Source: Pseudomonas putida W15Oct28 (lineage in GTDB: Bacteria > Pseudomonadota > Gammaproteobacteria > Pseudomonadales > Pseudomonadaceae). Taken from it: a DNA stretch of 64,000 nt. Shown one piece after another: positions 1 through 7,786 of the stretch. The DNA lies in contig NZ_JENB01000010.1 of NCBI RefSeq assembly GCF_000708715.2, positions 119,475 to 183,474 of the forward strand. The letters are read 5' to 3'. The notes under the pieces were generated by a model. It searched no databases. It was given only the letters and a program-made list of their open reading frames with translations, and was not told the origin of the DNA. Each line of letters opens with the position of its first letter. The stretch's first letter is position 1. The translations under genes were made by a program, and so were the position numbers.

Positions 1-789
1 CTGCTCTCGGGCAGCATGATGAGCGGTATCGGCTCGGCGCCCCTGGTCGGGCGCCTGGCAAGCCAGATGGGCCTGCCGGTAACGGCAACGTTTTATGTGG
101 CAGCGCTGGCCAGCCTGATCGGTGTGGCCCTGTTCTGGCGTATGGCGAAACCGTTGGGCCAACTGCCCGACCGCTTTAGTGCTGCTGTCTCCAGGCTGTC
201 TTGGCAGGCCACACAAAAAGTCCTGGGCTCAAGGGCCTTGTTCCCGATCCTCATGGTTGGCCTGGGCGGTGCGATCTTTGGCGGGCTGTCGAGTTTTCAA
301 ACGAGCTATGCCCAGGAAAAAGCACTCGATTACTCGCTGTTTTTTGTTGGCTTCATGAGCGCTGCCATCGCTGGGCGCATGTTTGTAGCCGGGCTGGTGG
401 TAAAGCGCGACCCCTATCGGATGTCTTGCCTGCTGTCGGGGTTGATCGTGGTATCCCTGCTGATGTTCAAGTTCGTTGTGGCCGGTAGCCTTGGGTACCT
501 TCTGGCGGCGATTGTGCTGGGTGTCGGTTATGGCCTGACCTATTCGGTGATCAACGGCCTTGCAGCCAACGAGGCGCCAGAAGGCACCACTACCCAGTCC
601 CTGCTGCTGTTCAGCCTTTCGTATTTTGTCGGTGTGTTCGGTTTTCCGTTCCTGGCCGGCAAAATCATCATCGATAACGGGCTATCGATGATGCTGCTGA
701 TTCTTCTGGGTATTTCCTTGCTCAATTGGTCGATCACGCTTGGGCGGCTGGTTTGGCGCAAGGCCAACGTACGCAACGCCATGGCGTAG
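1..789 (+). CDS. MFS transporter, C-terminal part (5' end outside window)
   Basis: The reading frame is open from the first base, so the gene starts upstream; 262 residues are visible. They contain about seven or eight hydrophobic segments separated by short basic loops, the usual C-terminal part of a 12-helix major facilitator permease (inner membrane). A cytoplasmic-loop-like stretch with Arg/Lys (around residues 45-75) precedes a Gly-rich helix, consistent with the central loop between the two six-helix bundles. The substrate cannot be told from this half. The neighbouring TonB receptor on the other strand would fit a metallophore or siderophore exporter, but this is only context. The gene ends 4 bases before the end of the convergent nucleotidyltransferase-like gene. 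Confidence 0.8.
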   Translation: MLSGSMMSGIGSAPLVGRLASQMGLPVTATFYVAALASLIGVALFWRMAKPLGQLPDRFSAAVSRLSWQATQKVLGSRALFPILMVGLGGAIFGGLSSFQTSYAQEKALDYSLFFVGFMSAAIAGRMFVAGLVVKRDPYRMSCLLSGLIVVSLLMFKFVVAGSLGYLLAAIVLGVGYGLTYSVINGLAANEAPEGTTTQSLLLFSLSYFVGVFGFPFLAGKIIIDNGLSMMLLILLGISLLNWSITLGRLVWRKANVRNAMA

Positions 790-792
790 ATT

Positions 793-1353
793 TCACTCAA
801 CCAAGGCAAGCCATGGCCAGCGTTCCCGGTAGCTGGCGGCTTTTGCCCTGAATAAACCGGGGCGGGGGTTCAGTTCGTTCATCCTCAGCAGGTTGTTCTG
901 CAAGTCTTCCAGGCCATGCGTGCTGTAGAGCACACCTGTATGCACGTCAACGCCCAGGCAGGTCGAGCGGATCAGGTACCGGTCGATGCCATCCGTGACC
1001 TTGAGCAACGGTGTGTAAGCGCCGCCGAATTTCGCGTGGTACCACAAGTGAACGCGGGCCTGATTGCGCACCTCCACGTTGACACCCAAGTGTGCGCACG
1101 CCTGCTGAACCCTTGTGATGACCCGGTCCTCTGCTTCCCAGGACAGGTCAGCGTCGAAATAGGCAATGTCATAGTCCTTGATGCCCCAGCCGGCAGGCAG
1201 CCCTGCGCGGTGGTTCCAGAAGGTCTGGAACAGGGCACCTGCCACCAGCATGCAGCGGGGGATGTCCAGCGTTGCCAGCACGGCCAGCAGTGCCGGGTTT
1301 ACCGGGTTTTCGTGGATGATCGCCAAAACCTGATCGTCAGTCAGTGAATGCAT
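793..1353 (-). CDS. Nucleotidyltransferase-like family protein (DUF925 type)
   Basis: A protein of 186 residues. The segment AGALFQTFWNHRAG followed by GIKDYDIAYFDADLSWEAED matches the pattern of the DUF925/COG3575 nucleotidyltransferase-like proteins, in which the DxD-like acidic pair stands where metal-binding aspartates sit in the polymerase-beta fold. No substrate is established for the family as far as I know. I chose the ATG at 1353 because AAGGA lies 8 bases upstream; the frame stays open for 19 more codons upstream without a better ribosome site. The gene is convergent with the MFS gene and probably monocistronic. Confidence 0.75.
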   Translation of the reverse strand: MHSLTDDQVLAIIHENPVNPALLAVLATLDIPRCMLVAGALFQTFWNHRAGLPAGWGIKDYDIAYFDADLSWEAEDRVITRVQQACAHLGVNVEVRNQARVHLWYHAKFGGAYTPLLKVTDGIDRYLIRSTCLGVDVHTGVLYSTHGLEDLQNNLLRMNELNPRPGLFRAKAASYRERWPWLALVE

Positions 1354-1458
1354 GGAAACCGTCCTTGATAGTTGCATTACAGGGGTTGAGCTTACCTCAA
1401 TGACGCCCAATCCATCACATGCTGCCTTCCAGCCCGCTGCAACACACTAAAACCCAAG

Positions 1459-3570
1459 TCAGTACTTCCAGGTCACCGAAGCCGTCAGGTTGCGTGGAGC
1501 ACCGTAGCTGGCGGTTGTCGCGTTGTTGTACAGCGATAGCAGGTATTTGCGGTCGGTGACGTTGTTCAGGTTCAGCGACGTGCTCCAGTTGCTGTCGATG
1601 TCGTAGCTTGTCATCAGGTCAACCAGGCCGTAGGCGTTCTGGTGGATGGCGCTGTTGGTGTCATTCTCCACGCCGGTCTGCCAGCTGACACGGGCGCCAA
1701 CCTTCATCTGTGGCAGGGTCGGCAAGCGGTAGGTGACCAGGCCGCGCAAGCTGTGGGTCGGCACATATTTGCGCGCACGCTCGCCGTTGTCATCGTCAAT
1801 CCGTACATAGGTGTAGCCCGCGAGCAGGTCCAGCCCCGACGCCACTTCGCCGGAGGCTTGCAACTCTACGCCGTGGCTCTTGAAGTCGCCCGGTGTGTAA
1901 ACCTCTTGAACCCCGTCGAACCCGGCATCCACTGCCACGTTGCGCTGCTCGGTCTTGAACAGCGCAGCGGTCAGGTGCAGGTGTTCGTCCATCACGCTGC
2001 CCTTGACGCCCACTTCCATGCTCTTTCCTTCCAGAGGGTCGAGCAGCTTGCCGTCGGTACCGACCACGTTGTACTGCGGGTTGTAGATCTTGGTCCAGCT
2101 GCCGTAGATGCTCCATGCCTCGTTCAGGTCATAGACCAGGCCAGTGTAGGGCGTGACCTTGCCATGGGCACGTGTGGAGTGTTCCGAACCGTAGCTCTCA
2201 CCCTTGCCGTCGGCGCTGAGCATGCGTGCACCGGCTATCCAGTGCAGGTTGTCGGCCAGGCTGAAGCGTGCCCCGGCGAAGACGCTTTTTTGCGTGTCCT
2301 GGAAGTTCTGCGCCAGGTCGTCACTGGTGACGCCAAACGAGGGCATCGGCGTATTGCCCGCCAGGATGCCCGAGAACGAAGTGTTGAAGAAGCTGCCATG
2401 TTCCAGGTCTTCGTCGTACTCCTGGCCTTTCTGATGCGTGCGCCCATACGCGGCCCCGAAGGTCAGTTGGTGTTCGCGACCGAACAGGCTGAACGGGCCT
2501 TGCACCTTGGCCTCGCCCAGCAGTTGGTGTGCCTCGCTGCGGGTGTGGTTGGCATACGCGTCGGCAACATCACCGGAGACGCCACCCACATAAAGCATGT
2601 TGGTGTTCTGCTTTTCCTGCTGCCCGGTGGCCGTGAGCGTGGCGTTCCAGTCATTGCCGAAGTCATGCTTCAGCTCGACGAAGGCCCGCTGGGTGTGCAG
2701 GTTCCAGTAGGTCCACGGCTGCCCGATGCTGCTGCTGCGGCCGCTGTAATGAATGGCATTGCCGTCGTTGTCCACCAGCGGCAGGTTGCCCCAGGTGCTG
2801 CCGTTGGAGTCACTGTTGTGCTGGGAGAAACCCACGGTCACAGTGTCGACATCGGATACATCGAACGCCAGCAGGCCGGCAGCGACGTTGCGCTCGTGGC
2901 TGTAGCGGTCCATCCACGAATTGCCCTTGTCGTGGGAATAGATGAAGCGGCCACGCACATTGCCGCTGTCGGTCAGCGGGCCGGCAACATCCACGTCGAT
3001 GCGGCGGCTGTCCCATGAGCCGACGCTGGTATCGACCTGCGCCTGGAAGGTGTCGGTTGGGCGTTTACGCACGAAATTGACAGTGGCCGACGGGTTGCCG
3101 GCGCCACTCATCAAACCATTGGCGCCGTGCAATACATCGATTTGCTCGTACTCGGCCAGGTCCTGGTCACCTACCAGCGTGCTGCTTACGAAGGGCATGC
3201 CCATGCCGTCGTATTCGAAGGTATTGATATCGAAGCCACGCGAGGTGAATTCGGTGCGGTCGGTTTCCGTTTGCTCGACGGTTACCGAGGGTGCTGCGCG
3301 CAGTGCGTCCTTGATACCGGTGATCTTGAAATCGTCCAGCGCCTGGCGGGTGATGGTCGTCACACCTTGAGGTGTCTGCCTGTCGGTCAGGCCCAGTTTG
3401 GTGGTGCTGGAAGAAGCCCTGCCTTCGTAGCCCTGGCTCACGCCATCCACCGCTTCGCTGGTGCTGTCGATCTCGGTCGCGGGCAGGGTGAGGTTGTCGG
3501 CGGCATGAACGACAGGCATGGCGCTGCATGCGCCGACCAGCAGGAGGCGGGCAGGGAGGTGACGTTTCAA
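1459..3570 (-). CDS. TonB-dependent siderophore receptor (FhuE/FpvA-like, no signalling domain)
   Basis: Outer-membrane ferric-siderophore receptor of about 703 residues. A signal peptide ending near VVHA is followed by a plug domain (TPQGVTTITRQALDDFKI, then the GANGLMSGAGNPSATVNFVRKRP block typical of siderophore receptors) and a 22-strand-type barrel finishing in the C-terminal aromatic signature TASVTWKY. There is no N-terminal STN domain, so it is a plain transporter and not a cell-surface signalling receptor. The start is uncertain: TTG at 3570 has AGGA 8 bases upstream and gives a compact signal peptide; an in-frame ATG at 3609 has no ribosome site. A/T-rich Fur-like sequence lies upstream (3630-3667). 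The ligand is probably a hydroxamate-type xenosiderophore, by resemblance only. Confidence 0.88.
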   Translation of the reverse strand: MKRHLPARLLLVGACSAMPVVHAADNLTLPATEIDSTSEAVDGVSQGYEGRASSSTTKLGLTDRQTPQGVTTITRQALDDFKITGIKDALRAAPSVTVEQTETDRTEFTSRGFDINTFEYDGMGMPFVSSTLVGDQDLAEYEQIDVLHGANGLMSGAGNPSATVNFVRKRPTDTFQAQVDTSVGSWDSRRIDVDVAGPLTDSGNVRGRFIYSHDKGNSWMDRYSHERNVAAGLLAFDVSDVDTVTVGFSQHNSDSNGSTWGNLPLVDNDGNAIHYSGRSSSIGQPWTYWNLHTQRAFVELKHDFGNDWNATLTATGQQEKQNTNMLYVGGVSGDVADAYANHTRSEAHQLLGEAKVQGPFSLFGREHQLTFGAAYGRTHQKGQEYDEDLEHGSFFNTSFSGILAGNTPMPSFGVTSDDLAQNFQDTQKSVFAGARFSLADNLHWIAGARMLSADGKGESYGSEHSTRAHGKVTPYTGLVYDLNEAWSIYGSWTKIYNPQYNVVGTDGKLLDPLEGKSMEVGVKGSVMDEHLHLTAALFKTEQRNVAVDAGFDGVQEVYTPGDFKSHGVELQASGEVASGLDLLAGYTYVRIDDDNGERARKYVPTHSLRGLVTYRLPTLPQMKVGARVSWQTGVENDTNSAIHQNAYGLVDLMTSYDIDSNWSTSLNLNNVTDRKYLLSLYNNATTASYGAPRNLTASVTWKY

Positions 3571-3631
3571 GGGAGAAGTCCTGAGGCGGGAGAATGGTAA
3601 TGGGGGCATTTCTGTGCGAATGAGAAGCTAC

Positions 3632-3667
3632 ATCAAATGAGAAAATATATTGATAAATAATTTTTCA
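3632..3667 (-). promoter_or_regulatory. Candidate Fur-box region upstream of the TonB receptor
   Basis: This is the most A/T-rich patch in the neighbourhood. It contains TGATAAATAATTTTTCA at 3651-3667, close to the TGATAATnATTATCA Fur core with one extra base, and an adjacent TGAGAAAATATATTGA. Its position, 60-100 bases upstream of the receptor start, fits Fur repression. This is a by-eye match. The rest of the 3571-3942 gap holds no convincing gene. A 21-codon ORF with a GGGTGAG-like ribosome site (3867-3932) could be a leader peptide but has no other support. Confidence 0.45.
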
Positions 3668-3942
3668 TGCTTCTTCACATCGCGAGCAGCCATGAAAACA
3701 ATGGTTACATTGCCTTGCGCCGCCTTGCGGCTGTCAGGGCCATAGTTCATGCGTGTTCCGGGTTATCGCTCGAATCGGCAGGCGCACCGCTGGTCGCGTT
3801 GTCTTAGCGGGCTGTGGATTTGATCCGGATTTTGTACGATGATTTTCGTATTGGCAGGGGTGAGTTATGAAGATCGGCTTCAGGGAGGCCCAGCGCGCAT
3901 TCTTTTTATCGAACCTGACACCTGGTTCATAAGCGTTCACCA

Positions 3943-4590
3943 GTGAGTACCCAGATCATGAAGATTCTGTTCGAAGGGGATAGCGGAAAAGCACTGTGCG
4001 AGCACTGCCAGGCAGTGGTGCCCACTCGCTATACCCGACGCGATGTACCGTTCAGCGATGGCAAGGGGTTGGCCAGGGACATTCTGGTGGGCGTGTGTAC
4101 CCATTGCGATGGCGTGGTTGCGCTGCCACCGCAATCCACGCCAGCCATTCACGAGGCGCGCCAGCAGCAGCTCAAGTCGATCGAGGCGCGTTTGCCGGCG
4201 GTCTACCTGGATGTGCTGGATGCGGCCATGCATGCGGTCAGTCGCGAGGCGGGGGCCAATCTGCGCAAGTTGTTTCTTGCGTACTATTTCCAACAGTTGG
4301 CGCAGGTGCAGCAGGATGGGCAATTGCAGGCTGCGCACCAAACATTCGTCCAGGCGCTGAATGAACAGAGAGAGCAGCGCGGGCTCGCGCGCTCCAGTGC
4401 TACGCGACGGTTGTCGATGAAGGTCAACCCGCACATGGCGCAGGACATGCTTGCGCTGCAACAACAAACAGGGGTGAACCAGACCGAGTTGTTGAAGGCT
4501 GTGATCGCTCTTATCCAGGCAGATGTACTGGAGGAGCAGGACGAGGAAGTGATTCTGGCCCTGCAACGGCTGGCGCGGTTGGCTCTTTGA
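3943..4590 (+). CDS. YgiT/MqsA-like zinc-ribbon protein with C-terminal RHH-like segment
   Basis: A 215-residue soluble protein. The N-terminus has CEHC (Cys19, Cys22) and CTHC (Cys52, Cys55) about 30 residues apart, with a sequence between them that resembles the zinc ribbon of YgiT/MqsA antitoxins. The middle is helical and Gln-rich. The C-terminal part (about residues 145-195) reads as one short strand (RRLSMKVNP) followed by two helices, which suggests a ribbon-helix-helix DNA-binding fold. I infer a DNA-binding, possibly antitoxin-like or autoregulatory protein. No toxin gene lies beside it. The GTG at 3943 and the ATG at 3958 are both possible starts; neither has a strong ribosome site. 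Confidence 0.7.
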   Translation: MSTQIMKILFEGDSGKALCEHCQAVVPTRYTRRDVPFSDGKGLARDILVGVCTHCDGVVALPPQSTPAIHEARQQQLKSIEARLPAVYLDVLDAAMHAVSREAGANLRKLFLAYYFQQLAQVQQDGQLQAAHQTFVQALNEQREQRGLARSSATRRLSMKVNPHMAQDMLALQQQTGVNQTELLKAVIALIQADVLEEQDEEVILALQRLARLAL

Positions 4591-4760
4591 TGGGCACAAG
4601 CCACGCGAAGTTGTGAGGGGTGCAAGGAATATTCAGGGAAGGCCTGCTTGGTCCTACAAGAAAGAATCAGTTTTTTTCCCTTCCGTGTAGTCCATTTCTG
4701 AATCATCCTTTTCAAGCCGTTTCGCCATTGCGATGGAAACCTGAGCCCCCTAGTCTCGAC

Positions 4761-4945
4761 CTGTCGTTGCAAATTCAACGACCGGGTCTGCAAGCCCGGG
4801 GAAGTATCGAAAGCGTGCTCACCCTCTAGCCGTTGGCCTGCGCCAATGGTTGTGCTTAATGGTGGCTGCGTGCGGGTGACCTTCGGGTCAGCCGGGTTTC
4901 TCGATCTTCCCCGGTCTTGCAGGCCCGTACGCAGCCGCCACCCAT
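4761..4945 (+). ncRNA. Strongly structured leader element upstream of DUF6124-like gene
   Basis: A series of nested hairpins ends about 50 bases before the next start codon. GTCGTTG/CAACGAC (4763-4769 with 4776-4782) is a perfect 7-bp stem. CCGGG/CCCGG (4782-4786 with 4795-4799) and TTGGC/GCCAA (near 4843-4856) follow. A long outer stem then joins 4861-4871 with 4929-4942 and encloses TGACC-TTCG-GGTCA (a UUCG-type tetraloop) and a CCGGG/CCCGG hairpin. The similar strings GGGTCTGCAAGCCCGG and CCGGTCTTGCAGGCCCG occur on both sides. I recall related elements before other DUF6124/DUF3077 genes in Pseudomonas but cannot confirm this here. It could be a cis-regulatory RNA, an attenuator or a repeated element. 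The rest of the 4591-4996 gap shows nothing else I can name. Confidence 0.5.
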
Positions 4946-4996
4946 TCTCTGCAAGGGATGGGGTGTGGTTTTCTCTCACGAAATCGAGATGTGACC

Positions 4997-5254
4997 ATGC
5001 TCAAAATTGTCCCGGATCCACCCATTTCCTCCGACCCATCGCACCACCTGGAAGACACTCTGATCCAGGCCACCGAATACGTACTCTGTGCCTTGTCCGT
5101 AGGCCATCACGCCATCTCCACGCTACCCAAGTCTCCCGCCACCATCATGACTCTGGCGGTCATGCATGAAGTGGAGGCTGTGCGTTCGTTGCTGGAGTCG
5201 GCGATTGCGCAGGTGCAGCTCAGGGGCAGGCCGCAGATACATACGTTGCATTGA
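4997..5254 (+). CDS. DUF6124-like small protein
   Basis: An 85-residue protein beginning MLKIVPDPP. It has the layout of the small Pseudomonas DUF6124 family: a Pro-rich N-terminus, then two amphipathic helices containing Ala, Leu and Glu. There is no signal peptide or membrane segment. An upstream in-frame ATG at 4958 would add 13 Arg/Cys-containing residues inside the structured leader and looks unlikely. No function is known to me. It sits 147 bases before a DUF3077 gene on the same strand, a pairing I associate with this genus. Confidence 0.7.
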   Translation: MLKIVPDPPISSDPSHHLEDTLIQATEYVLCALSVGHHAISTLPKSPATIMTLAVMHEVEAVRSLLESAIAQVQLRGRPQIHTLH

Positions 5255-5273
5255 TGGCACGGGCTGCGCCCGT

Positions 5274-5300
5274 GTTCGCGGGTGAACCCGCTCCCACAGG
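5274..5300. repeat. Single REP arm
   Basis: TTCGCGGGTGAACCCGCTCC followed by CACAGG is one half of the REP palindrome seen in full elsewhere in this window. It lies between the DUF6124-like and DUF3077 genes. No opposite arm is found nearby, though short flanking GGGCTGC/GCAGCCC sequences can still pair around it. Confidence 0.7.
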
Positions 5301-5401
5301 ATAGGGGGAGCAGCCCCAGGTTCTGACTACTTCGCGACCGCGTAGCAGGGCCGTTGCAATAGGGCAGCTTCACTGGCCGGCAAAATCAGAAGAGGTTTCA
5401 G

Positions 5402-5689
5402 ATGGATAAAGAGTTGGATGACGACACCGGTACCTTGGGCCTGACTGTAGGCTCGGCCACGTTTCTGGACGGTATCATCGACGGCAAGAAGCTGTTCCGT
5501 GTCGAACCCGGTAACTGCTGTGACCATGCCGTCGAACAGGCCTCGGTGTTGATGGACTGCTCGCGGCGCGCATCGTTTATCGGGGTGATGGACAACGAAC
5601 CGGTGCTGGTCTGGGCGTCGCACTTTCTTTGCGACATGGCCAAGGCCTTGATGGATGACGCGCACATGGGCATGCGCAAAAACCGGTGA
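5402..5689 (+). CDS. DUF3077 family protein
   Basis: A 95-residue protein. The segment FLDGIIDGKKLFRVEPGNC followed by DHAVEQASVLMDCS and a C-terminal helix containing WASHFLCDMAKALMDD is typical of DUF3077, a small Pseudomonas-restricted family. Start at ATG with AGAGG 7 bases upstream. There is no signal peptide. Function unknown; other members sit near DUF6124 genes, as here. Confidence 0.8.
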   Translation: MDKELDDDTGTLGLTVGSATFLDGIIDGKKLFRVEPGNCCDHAVEQASVLMDCSRRASFIGVMDNEPVLVWASHFLCDMAKALMDDAHMGMRKNR

Positions 5690-5702
5690 GTTAGCAGCAA
5701 GC

Positions 5703-5765
5703 GGCGATGTTGCGCAGGCAACAGTGATCCGACAGCGTGTTTGACCACATGCAGCCAACATCGCC
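5703..5765 (+). promoter_or_regulatory. Inverted repeat between DUF3077 gene and sfnG
   Basis: GGCGATGTTG (5703-5712) and CAACATCGCC (5756-5765) are perfect 10-base inverted arms. An internal GTTGC-GCAG-GCAAC hairpin (5709-5722) competes with the outer pairing. There is no U-tract, so a classical terminator is unlikely. The position 45-105 bases upstream of a sigma-54-type promoter would suit an activator (SfnR) site, but that is inference. Confidence 0.4.
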
Positions 5766-5806
5766 GGCCCATATCGCTAACGCGTTGAAAGTAAAGCAAC
5801 TCAGCC

Positions 5807-5824
5807 GTTGGCACAGTTGCTGCT
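5807..5824 (+). promoter_or_regulatory. Sigma-54 (-24/-12) promoter of sfnG
   Basis: GTTGGCACAGTTGCTGCT carries GG at 5810-5811 and GC at 5822-5823 with exactly ten bases between them, as in the RpoN consensus TGGCAC-N5-TTGC. Transcription would begin about 30 bases before the sfnG start codon. In P. putida DS1 sfn genes are activated by SfnR, a sigma-54-dependent activator, so the match fits known biology. Confidence 0.65.
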
Positions 5825-5865
5825 CCTGTCCCCTTGAACCCCAAGGATTCTCAAGGAGCCACCCT

Positions 5866-6960
5866 ATGAGCCACACCCCGATCAAGTTCGCCTACTGGGT
5901 ACCCAACGTCAGCGGTGGCCTGGTGGTCAGCACCATCGAGCAGCGCACCAGCTGGGACATCGACTACAACCGCAAGCTTGCGCAAATCGCTGAAAAATCC
6001 GGCTTCGACTACGCCCTGTCGCAAATCCGCTTTACCGCCGGCTACGGCGCCGACAATCAGCACGAGTCGGTCACCATCAGCCACGCGCTGCTGGCCGCCA
6101 CGGAAAAACTCAAGGTGATTGCTGCCATTCTGCCTGGCCCGTGGAACCCGACGCTGGCGGCCAAGCAGTTGGCGAGCATCGACCAGTTCACCAATGGCCG
6201 CATCGCCATCAACGTGGTTTCGGGCTGGTTCAAGGGCGAGTTTCATGCGGTCGGTGAGCCGTGGCTGGACCACGACGAGCGCTATCGCCGTTCCGAGGAG
6301 TTCATCCGCGCGCTCAAGGGCATCTGGACGCAAGACAACTTCACCTTCAACGGCGACTTTTATCGCTTCCGTAACTACAACCTCAAACCCAAGCCGCTGC
6401 AGCAACCGCACCCGGAGATCTTCCAGGGCGGCAGTTCGCGTGCGGCGCGGGACATGGCCGCGCGGGTGTCGGACTGGTACTTCACCAACGGCAACAGCGT
6501 GGAAGGGATCAAGGCCCAGGTCGATGACCTCCGCGCCAAGGCCGCAGCCAACGGCCACTCGGTCAAGGTTGGGGTGAATGCCTTCATCATCGCCCGCGAC
6601 ACCGAGGAAGAGGCGCGTGCGGTGTTGCAGGAAATCATCGACAAGGCCAACCCCGAGGCGGTGCGGGCGTTTGGCCAGGAGGTGAAGCACGCCGGGGCTG
6701 CCAGCCCGGAGGGCGAGGGCAACTGGGCGAAATCCAGCTTCGAGGACCTGGTGCAGTACAACGATGGCTTCAAGACCAACCTGATCGGCACGCCACGGCA
6801 AATTGCCGAGCGTATCGTGGCGCTGAAGGCTGTAGGGGTGGACTTGATCCTGTCCGGCTTCCTGCATTTCCAGGAGGAAGTGGCGTATTTCGGCGAGCAC
6901 GTGTTGCCGCTGGTGCGTGAGCTGGAAGCCGGGCGCAGCATAGACAAGGCAGTGGCCTAA
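5866..6960 (+). CDS. sfnG: FMNH2-dependent dimethylsulfone monooxygenase SfnG
   Basis: A 364-residue cytoplasmic luciferase-like (LLM class) flavin monooxygenase. SfnG converts dimethylsulfone to methanesulfinate with FMNH2 from a partner reductase, feeding sulfur starvation metabolism. Visible family signatures are IKFAYWVPNVSGGLVVS at the N-terminus, the NVVSGWFKGEF motif, and EIFQGGSSRAARDMAA in the flavin-phosphate region. Length and sequence match SfnG from end to end. The ATG at 5866 has AAGGAG about 8 bases upstream; the frame upstream is open but lies in the promoter. No flavin reductase gene (sfnF) is adjacent, so the reductase must be supplied from elsewhere. Confidence 0.9.
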   Translation: MSHTPIKFAYWVPNVSGGLVVSTIEQRTSWDIDYNRKLAQIAEKSGFDYALSQIRFTAGYGADNQHESVTISHALLAATEKLKVIAAILPGPWNPTLAAKQLASIDQFTNGRIAINVVSGWFKGEFHAVGEPWLDHDERYRRSEEFIRALKGIWTQDNFTFNGDFYRFRNYNLKPKPLQQPHPEIFQGGSSRAARDMAARVSDWYFTNGNSVEGIKAQVDDLRAKAAANGHSVKVGVNAFIIARDTEEEARAVLQEIIDKANPEAVRAFGQEVKHAGAASPEGEGNWAKSSFEDLVQYNDGFKTNLIGTPRQIAERIVALKAVGVDLILSGFLHFQEEVAYFGEHVLPLVRELEAGRSIDKAVA

Positions 6961-7054
6961 GGCTTGGGGCAGGGTGGGCTTGGCACCCTGCCAGTATTGT
7001 CTGATTGCCGTGCAGGAGTTAGGTTGGCGGGCTATTTTCAAGGAAGACTTCCCC

Positions 7055-7636
7055 ATGAAACGGACCTTTCCGCTCCTGTTCGCCTGCGCGATTTTCCCCC
7101 TGCAAGCCTGGTCGGCGCTTGAAGTCGGCGAGTTTACCCTGGGCATGCCCAAGCCACAGGCCTTGGCCATTCTGCAGCAGCAGTTTGGCAAGGTTGAGCA
7201 TTTGGCGGGGTGGCACTATCAGGTGCCTACCGATTTTTTCCAGGGTGATAACCCCAAGGGTAATTACAACCTGGGCGGTATCCCCATCTCGCAAGTGAAG
7301 GCGACTTTCAATGAGGCCGACCAGCTTCGCCAGGTTGAGGTCCGGCTGGAAACCACCGATGAGGCGCGGGTGCAGCAGCTGGTGCCAATGACGAAGCAGG
7401 CCAGGGAGGTGCCGAATACCAATGGCCGCTTGGAAGCGTTTTCTGCGGACGGTGAACTGGTTTACTGGGTGTCCAAATCCTGGGACTGGACGGTGGTGAC
7501 CATTGCCGACAAAGCCAGCTCGGAAACAAATATCAAAGCGCGGGCCAAGAGTGATGAATCGTCTGCCCAGCTGAGGCGCAAGTTCGACAAGCTCGTTGAG
7601 ACCGCCAAGGCGGTAGAGGCGAAGGGTGCGCCTTGA
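7055..7636 (+). CDS. Periplasmic protein of unknown function
   Basis: A 193-residue protein with a clear Sec signal peptide (MKRTFPLLFACAIFPLQAWS, cleaved about residue 20). The mature part begins LEVGEFTLGMPKPQALAIL, which recalls lipoproteins and periplasmic proteins with a short beta-alpha repeat recognising small ligands, but I cannot assign a family. The C-terminal 40 residues are charged and helical. AAGGA lies about 10 bases before the ATG. It follows sfnG by 94 bases on the same strand; co-transcription is possible. Confidence 0.65.
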   Translation: MKRTFPLLFACAIFPLQAWSALEVGEFTLGMPKPQALAILQQQFGKVEHLAGWHYQVPTDFFQGDNPKGNYNLGGIPISQVKATFNEADQLRQVEVRLETTDEARVQQLVPMTKQAREVPNTNGRLEAFSADGELVYWVSKSWDWTVVTIADKASSETNIKARAKSDESSAQLRRKFDKLVETAKAVEAKGAP

Positions 7637-7678
7637 CCTTAGGGTAGCTCCGCCAGGTGTGCTGGTTTCGCGGGCCGT

Positions 7679-7759
7679 ATCGCCGGCAAGCCAGCTCCCA
7701 CAGGTTCAGCGCTGTGGCTGGCGCCACCACATTCCTGTGGGAGCTGGCTTGCCGGCGAT
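7679..7759. repeat. REP pair, perfect 26-bp inverted arms
   Basis: The arms at 7679-7704 and 7734-7759 are exact inverted copies (ATCGCCGGCAAGCCAGCTCC and CACAGG). The pair lies between two convergent genes and could act as a bidirectional terminator or mRNA 3' stabiliser. The CCGGCAAGCCAGC arm variant differs from the CGGGCNTGCCCGC variant elsewhere in the window. Confidence 0.85.
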
Positions 7760-7786
7760 GGGCTGCGCAGCAGCCCCTTGGACCCT

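Noticed and set aside
1642..3018. A 458-codon open frame on the plus strand
   Set aside because: It is antisense to the first TonB receptor and has no ribosome site or family resemblance.
3867..3932. 21-codon ORF before the zinc-ribbon gene
   Set aside because: It has a plausible ribosome site but no conservation evidence or overlap with a regulatory structure; mentioned only as a possibility.
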